Below, one piece after another: positions 55,314-63,918 of a DNA stretch of 64,000 nt (position 1 is its first letter; each line of letters opens with the position of its first letter). A program made the position numbers and the translations under genes. Under the pieces are notes generated by a model, which searched no databases, was not told where the DNA came from, and saw only the letters and a list, made by a program, of their open reading frames with translations. This DNA comes from AP-15 sp963700185 (lineage in GTDB: Bacteria; Pseudomonadota; Alphaproteobacteria; ATCC43930; CGMCC-115725), in assembly GCA_963700185.1 (NCBI GenBank), contig CAVOWP010000010.1:70396-134395 (forward strand), in the 5' to 3' direction.

Positions 55314-55733
55314 ATGGAGCATATCGGCGGATGTCACTGCGGGAATATTCATGTGCGTCTTCAGCTGTCGAAGCCGCCAGAAGACAACCCGCTGCGCGCG
55401 TGCACTTGCTCGTTCTGCCGCAGTCATCGTCCGCACATTGTTGCCGACAGCGAAGGGCTATTCGAGACTTGGGCCGATGATTGGTCGCTCGTCGAAAATT
55501 ACCGGTTCGGAACCAGTACCTGTGACTTTCTGATCTGCCGACGCTGCGGCGTCTTCATCGCGGCAGTCACGGAAACGGTGGAGGGAACACGCGCAGTCGT
55601 CAACGCGAACTGCTTGAGCGATCGTGAACGCTTCACGTCGGTTCCGGTGGTTCACGACTTTGAAGGCGAGACGGGCAAAACCAGATCGGCGCGCCACGCA
55701 GCAAACTGGATGCCGGCGATCATCCGCCGCTAG
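55314..55733 (+). CDS. GFA-family (Mss4-like zinc) protein
   Basis: A 139-aa protein starting at ATG 55314. It has the glutathione-dependent formaldehyde-activating family zinc motif: GGCHCGNIHV, ACTCSFCRSHRPH and ICRRCGVFIAAV. GFA-like proteins bind Zn through these cysteines; many are not true glutathione enzymes. It is divergent from the dpp operon. Confidence 0.8.
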   Translation: MEHIGGCHCGNIHVRLQLSKPPEDNPLRACTCSFCRSHRPHIVADSEGLFETWADDWSLVENYRFGTSTCDFLICRRCGVFIAAVTETVEGTRAVVNANCLSDRERFTSVPVVHDFEGETGKTRSARHAANWMPAIIRR

Positions 55734-56331
55734 TTACGCTCGGGCGGGGGCACTAAACGACGCCGCGTGAACATCATGTCATGTTAAAAAGTCATTTGTG
55801 TATTTGATAACACGCCTAAATTAGATATCGTTGTCGGCATGCCGATCTCATCACTCGAGGCGCAAACCTGTTTTTCCGACGCTCCTGCCGCCATTCTGGC
55901 GATCAGCAACAAAAACAGCGGAAAGCCGCGAAAGAACAGCCAGCGCCACGCTGTTTTTTCTTTCGTCAATCCGTCGGCGGTCCAGGATTTCTGCGGGGCA
56001 TGAGATGTCGATGGCTGATAATTCGGCGGGAAGAACAGCGAAAACAGCCCAGACGTGTGTTGTGCCCAAAGTGAGACACGGCCCGCTGGCTTTGCGCATC
56101 TTATGAACGTGTCTGAGCATAGTCTTAACATTTGGCCCGTGTGCAGGATCGCGGCCCCATTCTGGTTCAGGCGTGTTGCTGCGACGGGTCTCTCTAGCGG
56201 ACGAGACCGCGATGCTTGCACACAGATCGGGCGCGGCGATCGTCAGGGCTGAGCTGGTGAGACGTGAGACAGCCTTGCTCCCGATATCGCCTTCTCGCAT
56301 TGTCTCAGCGCCACAGGATTAGAATACGGCC
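55734..56331. other. Intergenic region before the ureohydrolase gene
   Basis: No supported gene. The first ~120 bp are unusually AT-rich and contain an inverted repeat GTGTATTTGATAACAC near 55797-55812, which could be a repressor operator. Frames on the minus strand (up to 149 codons) lack domains and a start site. The ureohydrolase gene has no clear ribosome-binding site. Confidence 0.4.
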
Positions 56332-57711
56332 ATGAAATCGATGTTCAGTCCCGATCGACGGGCGGTCGTTGCGGCGGGATGCCAGGTCGCTGATTTGCCG
56401 TCGCCAGGCGATCGGCGTTACCATCATCCGGATTTCGACAAGAAGGGGCTCGAGGGCTGGCGGGCGGTCCACCGCGAGGCAACGCTGCCGCAGGCCGCCT
56501 GGAAGGCCGAGCAGGAGCGGGCGGTCAGGATGGGTCTGCCCGGGGCGGAGAGCATCGAAGATCGATCCATCTCGACCTTCGCGCGGGGCGAACTGCCGCA
56601 TTACGCCGGGATCAACACCTTTCTCAAGGCGCCTTATGTCGAGAATGTTCGCGACGCCGGGAAGTACGATGCGGCGATCCTCGGCGCACCCTTTGACGGC
56701 GGCACCACCTTTCGGCCCGGCACTCGCTTCGGGCCCCAAGCCATGCGCCGGATTTCCGCGCTCTACACACCCTACAATTTCGAGATCGGGGTCGATCTGC
56801 GCGAGCAGATGACGATGTGCGACCTCGGCGACGTCTTCACGATCCCCGCCAATCTCGAGAAAACTTTCGATCAGATCAGCCGGGCCGTCGCGCACGTGTT
56901 CTCCCAAGGGGCGTTGCCGATCGTTCTCGGCGGCGACCACTCGATCGGTTTTCCAACGATGCGCGGCATCGCGCAATGCACCTCGCGGCGCATCGGCATC
57001 ATTCATTTCGATCGCCATGCCGACATCCAGGAGAAGGACCTCGACGAGCGGATGCATACGACGCCGTGGTTCCACGCGACCAATTTGCCGAACGTCCCGG
57101 CCAGCAATCTCGTGCAGGTCGGCATCGGCGGCTGGCAGGTTCCACGAGAGGCGATAGCCGTCGCCCGCGAGCGCGACACGACGATCATCACGATGTCCGA
57201 TGTCGAGAAGCTCGGCATCGACAAGGTCGCCGAGATCGCTCTGGAAATCGCCTGGAAGGATGCGGATGCGGTCTATATGAGCTTCGACATCGACTCGGTC
57301 GATTGCGGGTTTGTCCCCGGGACCGGCTGGCCGGAACCGGGCGGCTTCCTGCCGCGCGAGGCATTGGGGCTGGTCGGGAGGGTGGCGAAGGAAGGGCTTT
57401 GCGGGATGGAGATCGTCGAAGTCTCGCCGCCCTACGACACGTCGGACATCACCGCGCTCTTCGCAACCCGCGTCATCGTCGACGCACTTGGCGCTATCGT
57501 CGCGAACGGCAAGCTCGGTGCGCATAAGCCTGTCATCGACACAGCCGGTGGTGTTCTGAGATGCGTTCGGAAGCACCTGGGCCGGGCCACAACACCGGTC
57601 CTCGTGCGGCCAGCCAATGGCAAGACCCGAAAGCGGAGGAAGGGCCGGAATCCCGTTCGGCAGAGCCTGATCTCGACCTCGTCGAGCAGGAATTCCATCG
57701 CTTGGCATTGA
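56332..57711 (+). CDS. Arginase/agmatinase-family ureohydrolase
   Basis: The manganese/nickel ligands of ureohydrolases are present: GGDHS at 200-204, HFDRHAD at 225-231 and SFDIDSVD at 317-324. It hydrolyses a guanidino group to release urea. The frame is 459 aa against ~320 for typical agmatinases. There is a ~100-residue N-terminal extension, as in guanidine-hydrolase-like members, and the last ~35 residues are low-complexity and overlap another frame, so the true end may be near residue 420. The exact substrate is undetermined. Confidence 0.82.
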   Translation: MKSMFSPDRRAVVAAGCQVADLPSPGDRRYHHPDFDKKGLEGWRAVHREATLPQAAWKAEQERAVRMGLPGAESIEDRSISTFARGELPHYAGINTFLKAPYVENVRDAGKYDAAILGAPFDGGTTFRPGTRFGPQAMRRISALYTPYNFEIGVDLREQMTMCDLGDVFTIPANLEKTFDQISRAVAHVFSQGALPIVLGGDHSIGFPTMRGIAQCTSRRIGIIHFDRHADIQEKDLDERMHTTPWFHATNLPNVPASNLVQVGIGGWQVPREAIAVARERDTTIITMSDVEKLGIDKVAEIALEIAWKDADAVYMSFDIDSVDCGFVPGTGWPEPGGFLPREALGLVGRVAKEGLCGMEIVEVSPPYDTSDITALFATRVIVDALGAIVANGKLGAHKPVIDTAGGVLRCVRKHLGRATTPVLVRPANGKTRKRRKGRNPVRQSLISTSSSRNSIAWH

Positions 57712-57989
57712 CCTCCGCCGACCCGACGAGCCTGTTGCGCCTCGCCCGGGTCCCGTTCGTCGCCGATATCGGCGACGGAAAGCTGATGCGGCTGCTGCGG
57801 GTCAGTGTTTCCGACGAGATCGAGGTCGGGGCAATCTCCCCAGGCTATGGCGGTAGCGATGTCGTGTATCACCCGGTTCCGGCATCGCGCGTGCAACACT
57901 CGCGAAGTCTGCGTTTCGTCTACCACACGCCGGATGGGATCCGAGCCTTCACTTATGCCGAGATCCGCGACCTGCCCGACCTCGCCTGA
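57561..57989 (+). CDS. Hypothetical protein overlapping the ureohydrolase 3' end
   Basis: A 142-aa frame whose C-terminal ~110 residues look protein-like (VEQEFHRLALTSADPTSLLR, VPFVADIGDGKLMRLLRVSV, RSLRFVYHTPDGIRAFTYAE). The first ~30 codons overlap the questionable end of the ureohydrolase gene, so the start may lie further downstream. I do not recognise the family. Its position suggests a role coupled to the ureohydrolase. Confidence 0.5.
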   Translation: MRSEAPGPGHNTGPRAASQWQDPKAEEGPESRSAEPDLDLVEQEFHRLALTSADPTSLLRLARVPFVADIGDGKLMRLLRVSVSDEIEVGAISPGYGGSDVVYHPVPASRVQHSRSLRFVYHTPDGIRAFTYAEIRDLPDLA

Positions 57990-58003
57990 GCAGCGCTTTC
58001 TGT

Positions 58004-59307
58004 TCAGAATTCGCGCAATGTTTGGCGCAGGGTAGGCTGGGTATAGGCCTCGCGCACGAGGCCGCGGCGCTGCAACGCCGGCACCAGCCCTTCGCAGACC
58101 TCGTTGATGAAGCGGCGGCTGGTCCGCTGGAACGGCGTGCTGATCAGAAAGCCGTCACCGCCGACCTCCTCCATCGCCCAGGCCATCTTGTCGGCCACCT
58201 CGTCCGGCGTGCCGATCAGGTCGAGTTCGCTGTCGAAGCGCTCGGAGGCGAGCTGCCGCAGAGTCTTGCCGCTGCCCCATTGCTGGAACTTGTCGAGCGA
58301 GCCCTGCTCGCCATTGGTCGTCAGGCGACCCGGCAGCGGTTGGTCGAGATCGAATTGCGAGAAATCGATGTCGGAAGTGGTGCCGCTGGCGGCCAGCGAG
58401 GCCTCGACAAAGGCCGGCGCAGTGACCATGCGCCGATGGCTTTCTCTCGCTTCCTCGCTGGTCTCCCCCAGGGTCGGATAGACCAGGAACAGTACTTTGA
58501 TGTCATCCGGGTTGCGGCCGAACTTGACCGCATGTGCTCGCACATCGTCGCGGTATTGCTTCATGCCGGCCAGCTGATAGGCGGGCGCGATGATCGAATC
58601 GGCGTGTTTGGCGGCAAAGGCGCGGCCGCGCGGCGACCCGCCGGCCTGCACGAAGGTCGGACGGCCTTGCGGCGACGGGACGGTGTTGAGCGGGCCGCGG
58701 CACTTGAAGAATTCGCCCTCGAAATGGATCGGGTGAACTTTGCGCCAATCGGCATAGGTGCCGTTCTCGCGGTCCATCACGACCGCGTCCGGCTCCCACG
58801 AGTCGAAGAGCCGGTACACCAGCTCCATGTATTCGTCGGCCATCGCGTAGCGCATGTTCGCGCGGCGGCAATTTGTCGAGGCCGAAATTCTGCGCAGCGG
58901 TGTCCTCGCCGCTGGTGACGATGTTCCAGCCGAACCGGCCACCGGCGATGTGATCGATCGTCGTCGACACGCGCGCCAGCATGAAGGGCGGCCACGCCAT
59001 GGTCGACATCGTCGCGACGACACCGAGCCGTGAGGTGGCAGCGGCGATCATCGCCGCGAGCGGTATCGGATCGTGCTTCGGCACCTGCAGCCCGTATTTC
59101 AGGGTCGCTTCGGCAGTGCCGCGATAGGCCTCGGACACCATCAGCGTGTCCTCGAGCATGATGTAGTCGAAGCAGGCTCGCTCCAGCGCCAGCGCGAATT
59201 CGACGTAGAACTTGCCGTCCCAAGGGGAACCGCCGTGGGAGAACGTCGCGTCCCATGCTCCCGGCAGTGAAATTCGTGAACCAGGCAAGATGGAAGCGCT
59301 TCGACAA
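58004..59307 (-). pseudogene. LLM-class flavin-dependent monooxygenase (NtaA/SnaA/DszA type), two frameshifts
   Basis: Starting at TTG 59307 (AGGAGGGCGGG upstream), the N-terminus KRFHLAWFTNFTAG breaks near 59250. A second frame gives FSHGGSPWDGKFYVEFALAL, YIMLEDTLMVSEAYRG and HIAGGRFGWNIVTSGEDTAA. A third, from ~58868, gives MRYAMADEYMELVYRLFDSW, GRPTFVQAGGSPRGRAFAAK and the C-terminus. Together they make one NtaA-like monooxygenase, a family acting on nitrilotriacetate, EDTA and sulfur heterocycles with FMNH2. The reductase partner is not seen. Confidence 0.8.
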
Positions 59308-59372
59308 CCCGCCCTCCTAAACGTACGTCTCGGCGCGCCACGGTCGTGACCTGGGCGCCGACGAGATTAGGG

Positions 59373-59387
59373 GCAAGAATTAGGCCA
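59373..59387 (-). promoter_or_regulatory. Putative sigma-54 promoter of the flavin monooxygenase
   Basis: On the minus strand TGGCCTAATTCTTGC matches TGGC-N7-TTGC with exact -24/-12 spacing, 66 bp upstream of the TTG start at 59307. Confidence 0.55.
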
Positions 59388-59569
59388 ACCCAATCTGCTG
59401 GCGCGCCGGAGGAGCCTTCTGAGCTGCGCCGCCCGCCAAACGTCGATCTCGGGTATCACGCCGTATAAGCTGCATGCCGCCGCCGTTGCAGGCGGATGAT
59501 GCCCGCTAGGAACCAAAAGTTTGCAGACTCTCCGCCGGGGAAGATGGATTCGAGTTGCCGGTCCCCCTT

Positions 59570-59880
59570 CAGAGGATCGGCCGCCCAGACAACCCCATCG
59601 CCTACACCGGATCGTCCACCCGGCGGGTCGACACGCCATCGATCCACGCCTCTTGGATAACCGTGATCAGCGGCTTCTTCGAGCTCTTGCGGGCTTCCAG
59701 GAACGGCGGGAAGTAGCTGCCCTGCCGCAGTTTCGGGATGCGCAATTGCAATGCGCCGATCCGGGTGTAGAGGGTCCGGTCGCGGTAGCCGTGCGCCACG
59801 TCGAGCGCTTGCCGCTGCGCTCGTAACGCCCGGCGCCGATCAACCCATCGACGTCGCTTTCCATCAGCGGCATTGTCACA
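59570..59880 (-). pseudogene. IS256-family transposase fragment
   Basis: The minus strand reads MPLMESDVDGLIGAGRYERS, then in another frame GYRDRTLYTRIGALQLRIPK, GSYFPPFLEARK and VIQEAWIDGVSTRRVDDPV. These are successive N-terminal blocks of Mutator/IS256 transposases. A TAG stop replaces the usual codon after VDDPV, one more block (AMGLSG) follows, and similarity then ends. The DDE domain is absent. It abuts the osmC remnant. Confidence 0.7.
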
Positions 59881-59974
59881 GAAACGGGTGAGCGCGAGAA
59901 CGGTGGATAGGATAGCATCTGGGCATGACCCTGTTCTCCTATCGCCGCCACCGCTTTCCGCCGCCGATTATCCA

Positions 59975-60278
59975 ACGCAGGAGCACCTGATGCGGCGCTC
60001 AACGCCTGCATGACGGTGGGCTACGTGGCGCAGTGCGCGGTATCACTCTCGAGAGCCTCGCCATCGAGACCGAAGGCGAGATCGACCCCCGGGGCTTCCT
60101 CGGCGTCGATCCAACCATGGCGCGAGGCTATGAGAACCTGCGCTACAAGGTGCGCATCAAGGGCAACGGTACCAAGGAGCAGTTTGCCGAAATCCACGAG
60201 GCGGTGATGGCAACCTCTCCCAATTTCTACAACTTGTCCCGGCCCGTGGCTCTCAAGCCGACCATCATCGTCGAGTAA
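59975..60278 (+). pseudogene. OsmC-family protein, 3' remnant
   Basis: The plus strand reads ALNACMTVGYVAQ and, after a frame change near 60030, RGITLESLAIETEGEIDPRG, GYENLRYKVRIKGNGTKEQF and ATSPNFYNLSRPVALKPTI to a natural stop at 60278. This is the C-terminal two-thirds of an OsmC/Ohr-type thiol peroxidase. The redox cysteine (LNACMT) is kept, but the 5' part is missing at the transposase fragment. A GTG/ATG-started 81-aa remnant could still be expressed. Confidence 0.7.
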
Positions 60279-60593
60279 AACATCGACTGTAGGCGCGACG
60301 CGGCCGCGGGGCCGGCGGCCGTCGCGCCTTTCCGCAATTAGTTCAGGGTCAGTAAAACTCCGAGTGAGCATATGTTTACCTAATTGCCGCAGGTAACGGA
60401 CATTGCCGGGAGCGCGTTTATTTTAGCGAATGTACTGCGGATTAAACGTTCTGGGTCCGAGCAATTCCATGCTCGACTGTAGCCCAACAACGCCACAAGA
60501 TTATCCGGAATGCAGTGGCTTTGGTCGGCGAAGAGAGCGTGAGTGTGGGTCACCGGCGGCACCCCGCCGCCGGTCAATCAGGAGAACTCACCC
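60279..60593. other. Intergenic region with repeat copy 2
   Basis: No gene seen. It contains the second copy of the 26-bp diverged repeat at 60352-60377, and the AGGAGA ribosome-binding site of the next gene at its end. Confidence 0.45.
60352..60377 (+). repeat. Diverged 26-bp repeat, copy 2
   Basis: GTAAAACTCCGAGTGAGCAT followed by ATGTTT, matching 5230-5255 at 22 of 26 positions. It sits between the osmC remnant and the recombinase module. Confidence 0.45.
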
Positions 60594-61064
60594 ATGCGCA
60601 CCTACATCATCGGCGATGACGGTATCACGCTCTGCCGCGAGCCGCCGACGGCAGTCAATGCAGGTGAGATTGCCGTCGCCTCGAATGAGGAATTGCATGC
60701 CGCCGCCCTCAACGGCAAACGGCTGCTGGCCCTGTGGAATGCTCTGCCGGGTGTCGAGAAACGGCGGAAGGTCGGCGACCGCGGGGCGCTGATCGATCAG
60801 CTGTGGTCGGCAATCGAAGCCTTGCCGGAGCCGGAGCCGCCATCGGACGCGAAGCGCCCGTCGAAGCAGGACGCGGTGATCGCGATGCTGCGTCGACCGG
60901 AGGGCGCAACGGTCGATGAAGTGGCGCGCGCCACCGGGTGGCAGCGTCATACGGTGCGGGGTGTCTTCTCGGGCACCCTGAAGAAGAAGCTGGGGCTCAG
61001 TGTTGCCTCTGCTAAAGAGGAGCGCGGCCGGGTCTACCGTATCGCTGAGCCGGCGAGCGCATGA
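60594..61064 (+). CDS. DUF3489-domain protein
   Basis: A 156-aa protein from ATG 60594 (AGGAGA upstream). The C-terminal half is DUF3489: SKQDAVIAMLRRPEGATVDE, ATGWQRHTVRGVFSGTLKKK. It reads as a winged-helix-like DNA-binding domain. In alphaproteobacteria this gene commonly precedes DUF2924 and a large serine recombinase, as here, and may regulate or assist the recombinase. Confidence 0.8.
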   Translation: MRTYIIGDDGITLCREPPTAVNAGEIAVASNEELHAAALNGKRLLALWNALPGVEKRRKVGDRGALIDQLWSAIEALPEPEPPSDAKRPSKQDAVIAMLRRPEGATVDEVARATGWQRHTVRGVFSGTLKKKLGLSVASAKEERGRVYRIAEPASA

Positions 61065-61612
61065 AGCCCGCAATCCACGATGCGTCGGCTCGCCAGCACT
61101 TTGGCGGGCCGTCGCCCGTGCCCGGTCGAGGCGGCAAACGGAACGACCGAGCACGAAAGCCGGGCCTGGTCGAGGTTGAAGCCGAAGTCGCCGGGTTGCT
61201 CGATCGGTCGACACAAGAGCTGCGGCTTGTCTGGCGCCAACTGCATCGCGCGGGCCCGCCGCTGGGTCTCAGCCGCGACCTGCTCATCCGAGCCCTTGCC
61301 CATGATCTGCAAGAGCGTACCCATGGCGGCGCGAGCGCCGCGCTGCGGCGCCGCCTGCAGAGCCTGGCCGAAGCGTCAGAGAAAGGTGCTCTGGCCGTCG
61401 ATCGCGGTATCGTGCTGAAGGCCGGCACGACCCTGGTGCGGCAGTGGCGCGGACACACGCACACCGTCCTCGTCCAGAAGGATGGGTTCGAGCACGAGGG
61501 CCAGCGCTATCGCTCGCTGACAGTCATCGCCGAGCGGATTACCGGGGCGCATTGGTCGGGCCCGCGGTTCTTTGGCCTGGCGAAACGCGCGCCCGCCTGG
61601 GCCGACCAATGA
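61061..61612 (+). CDS. DUF2924-domain protein
   Basis: A 183-aa protein overlapping both neighbours (ATGA). DUF2924 features: LDRSTQELRLVWRQLH, GLSRDLLIRALAHDLQE and the conserved C-terminal KAGTTLVRQWRGHTHTVLVQ with RSLTVIAERITGAHWSGPRF. Function unknown. It is the constant middle gene of a recombinase module and is likely nucleic-acid-binding. Confidence 0.85.
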   Translation: MKPAIHDASARQHFGGPSPVPGRGGKRNDRARKPGLVEVEAEVAGLLDRSTQELRLVWRQLHRAGPPLGLSRDLLIRALAHDLQERTHGGASAALRRRLQSLAEASEKGALAVDRGIVLKAGTTLVRQWRGHTHTVLVQKDGFEHEGQRYRSLTVIAERITGAHWSGPRFFGLAKRAPAWADQ

Positions 61613-63328
61613 CGCGGCCGGCGACCAACAGCGCGCGTCGGAAAGGAACCGTCCGCTGCGCGATCTATACCCGCAAATCCTCCGAGGAGGGGCTCGAGCA
61701 AGAATTCAATTCGCTGCAGGCGCAGCGCGAGGCCTGTGAGGCCTTCATCACCAGCCAGCGCCACGAAGGCTGGGTATGTCTGCCCAAGGCTTATGCTGAC
61801 GGCGGGTTCTCCGGCGCGACGATGGATCGGCCGGCTCTGCAGCGGCTGCTCGCCGACATCACCGCAGGACGGGTCGACATCGTCGTCGTCTACAAAATCG
61901 ACCGGCTGACCCGCTCGCTCACCGATTTTGCCAAGATCGTCGAGATCTTCGATGCCAGAGGTGCGTCCTTTGTTTCGGTCACGCAGCAGTTCAACACGAC
62001 GACCTCGATGGGACGCCTGACCTTGAACATTCTGTTGTCCTTTGCGCAGTTCGAGCGTGAGGTCATCGGCGAGCGCATCCGCGACAAGATCGCCGCCTCG
62101 AAAAAGAAGGGGATGTGGATGGGCGGGGTACCGCCGCTCGGCTATCGGGCGCAGGACCGCAAGCTCGTCATCGCCGAACGCGAGGCGGAAATCGTGCGCG
62201 CCATCTTCCGCCGTTACACCGAACTCGGCTCGGTTCGGTTGTTGAAGGACGAGCTTGAAGCCCGCGGGATCAAAAGCAAGTCGTGGACGAGCGCTGCGGG
62301 GCGCCTCATCGGTGACAAGCCATTCTCGCGCGGTGCGCTCTACCTAATGCTGCAGAACCGCCTTTATCGCGGCGAGATCGTTCACAAGGGCCAATCCCAT
62401 CCCGGCGAACACCCGGCGATCATCGATCCGCCGCTGTGGGACGCGGTTCAGGGGCAACTGGGCAGCAACACCGCCGAGCGCAACTCCGCCACAAGCACTC
62501 GTCCGCCGAGCCTGCTCACCGGCATACTGTTTGACAGCGATGGTAATCGGATGACGCCGACCCATGCGATCAAGAAAGGGACGCGCTACCGCTATTATGT
62601 CTCCCGCCCGCTGATCACCAAGGATCAGAGCGAGCAGTCCGCGGGGCTGCGCATTCCAGCCGGAGAGATCGAGAAACTCGTGACCAGCCAGATGCGTCAA
62701 TGGCTTGTCGATCCCGGCAGTATCTACCAAGCGACACGACTTTCCGACCCGTCAATGCAGCGCCGGCTGATCGCGCGAGCCGCTGAGATCGACAAGACAT
62801 GGCCTAGGTTGCGTGAAACACGTCAGCGTGCCTTTCTTACTGCGCTGATCGAGCGGATCGACATCGGGCACAATCAGATCGACATCCATATCGGCCCGAC
62901 ACGGCTTGCTGCGCTCCTCAACCTTGCAGCTCGAATCGAGCGCGGTCGACGACGACACCCAGATCCTTTCCGTGCCTGTTGAGCTGCGCCGATCCGGGCG
63001 GGAGATTAAGATGTGGATAGACGGCGCTGACCCATTTGCGACAGCGAAACCCGATGCTCGGCTGATCAAGCTGCTGATCAAGGCGCGCCGGTTCAACGCC
63101 GCTCTTGTCCGCAGCGACGGTGTGCCGTTTGCGGCACTCGCCGAGCGGGAGGGCGTCAGCCCATCCTATTTCACACGGCTCGTTCGCCTCAGCTATCTCG
63201 CCCCGGACATCATCCAAGCCATTCTCGACGGCCGCCAGCCACGCAATCTGACGCCTGACAAGCTGCTGGCCCACTCACGTCTGCCGCTTGCTTGGCACGA
63301 TCAGCGAACAGCGCTCGGCTTTGCCTGA
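61609..63328 (+). CDS. Large serine recombinase (resolvase/recombinase family), frameshift near 62935
   Basis: The N-terminal resolvase domain has AIYTRKSSEEGLEQEFNSL (catalytic serine about residue 24) and VYKIDRLTRSLTDFAKIVE. It is followed by a Recombinase domain (KKGMWMGGVPPLGYRAQ) and a zinc-ribbon-like region with few cysteines. The first frame runs to 62982. The usual C-terminal end lies in another frame from ~62935 (SAVDDDTQILSVPVELRRSG, FAALAEREGVSPSYFTRLVR, KLLAHSRLPLAWHDQRTALG) to 63328. It catalyses site-specific integration/excision of its element. Whether it is active depends on the frameshift. Confidence 0.85.
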
Positions 63329-63372
63329 GCCTCATTAGCATTCATTAAATCACCGCCTCATCGATATTGGGT

Positions 63373-63523
63373 AAGCTGCTGGTGCACTCGCGTCTGCCGC
63401 TCACCTGACACGAGTAACTGACGGCGCTCGGGCTTTTACTTGAGCCGACCCGAACGTCTACCGCTTGCCTGACGCAATCAGCGTACCGTGCTCGGCTTGG
63501 CCTTTGCCCGATCCGCCTCATTA
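63373..63523 (+). repeat. Two decayed copies of the recombinase gene 3' end
   Basis: After the recombinase stop the sequence repeats the gene's last ~75 bp twice in mutated form. Copy 2 (63373-63446) restarts at AAGCTGCTGG and CGTCTGCCGCTCACC. Copy 3 (from ~63455 to 63523) restarts at CGTCTACCGCTTGCC. Both end in the CTCGG...TTT...GAGCC / CCTCATT pattern seen at 63313-63335. They are scars of earlier recombinase genes or of local duplication. Confidence 0.7.
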
Positions 63524-63713
63524 AGCCATCGCCGTCATCGACGCTGCGGTACTGGGATTTGGCCCGACAGAGATATTGCCGCCGGGTCGCGCCAAATGAC
63601 CGCGCCACGCCCGTCTCTCCCGACCGCGCTACCGGCTCCGCCCCGCACACCCGCGGGAAAGCCCGCTTTTCGACGTAGAAGGGGAATATCCCGCGAGACA
63701 CGGACTGTCCGCT

Positions 63714-63802
63714 GGAGGGAAATAGATTCGAACCTTCGAGTCCGCGAAGAGGGACAAGGCTTTTTGAAGCTGCCCCCGTCGACGTCTCCGCCACTTCCCT
63801 TG
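63714..63802 (-). other. tRNA-like relic (T-loop and TCA-type anticodon loop), not an intact tRNA
   Basis: On the minus strand the segment contains GGGAAGTGG near the 5' side, an anticodon-loop-like CTTCAAA, a long variable-arm-like stretch and the T-loop motif GGTTCGAATC followed by TATTTCCCTCCA. Spacing resembles a long-arm tRNA (Ser/Sec type). The anticodon and T stems contain mismatches and the acceptor pairs only partly, so I treat it as a decayed or partial tRNA and possible attachment site. Confidence 0.3.
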
Positions 63803-63918
63803 GCGCGGAGAGACCGACACCCCACGAGGGGACCGACGGTTCGAATCCCCGCGGAGACCCGCGCCACGTGCTCCTTACGTGATTAGCGTGAACTCGTGCG
63901 CTGCCGGCCCAAGCCGGG

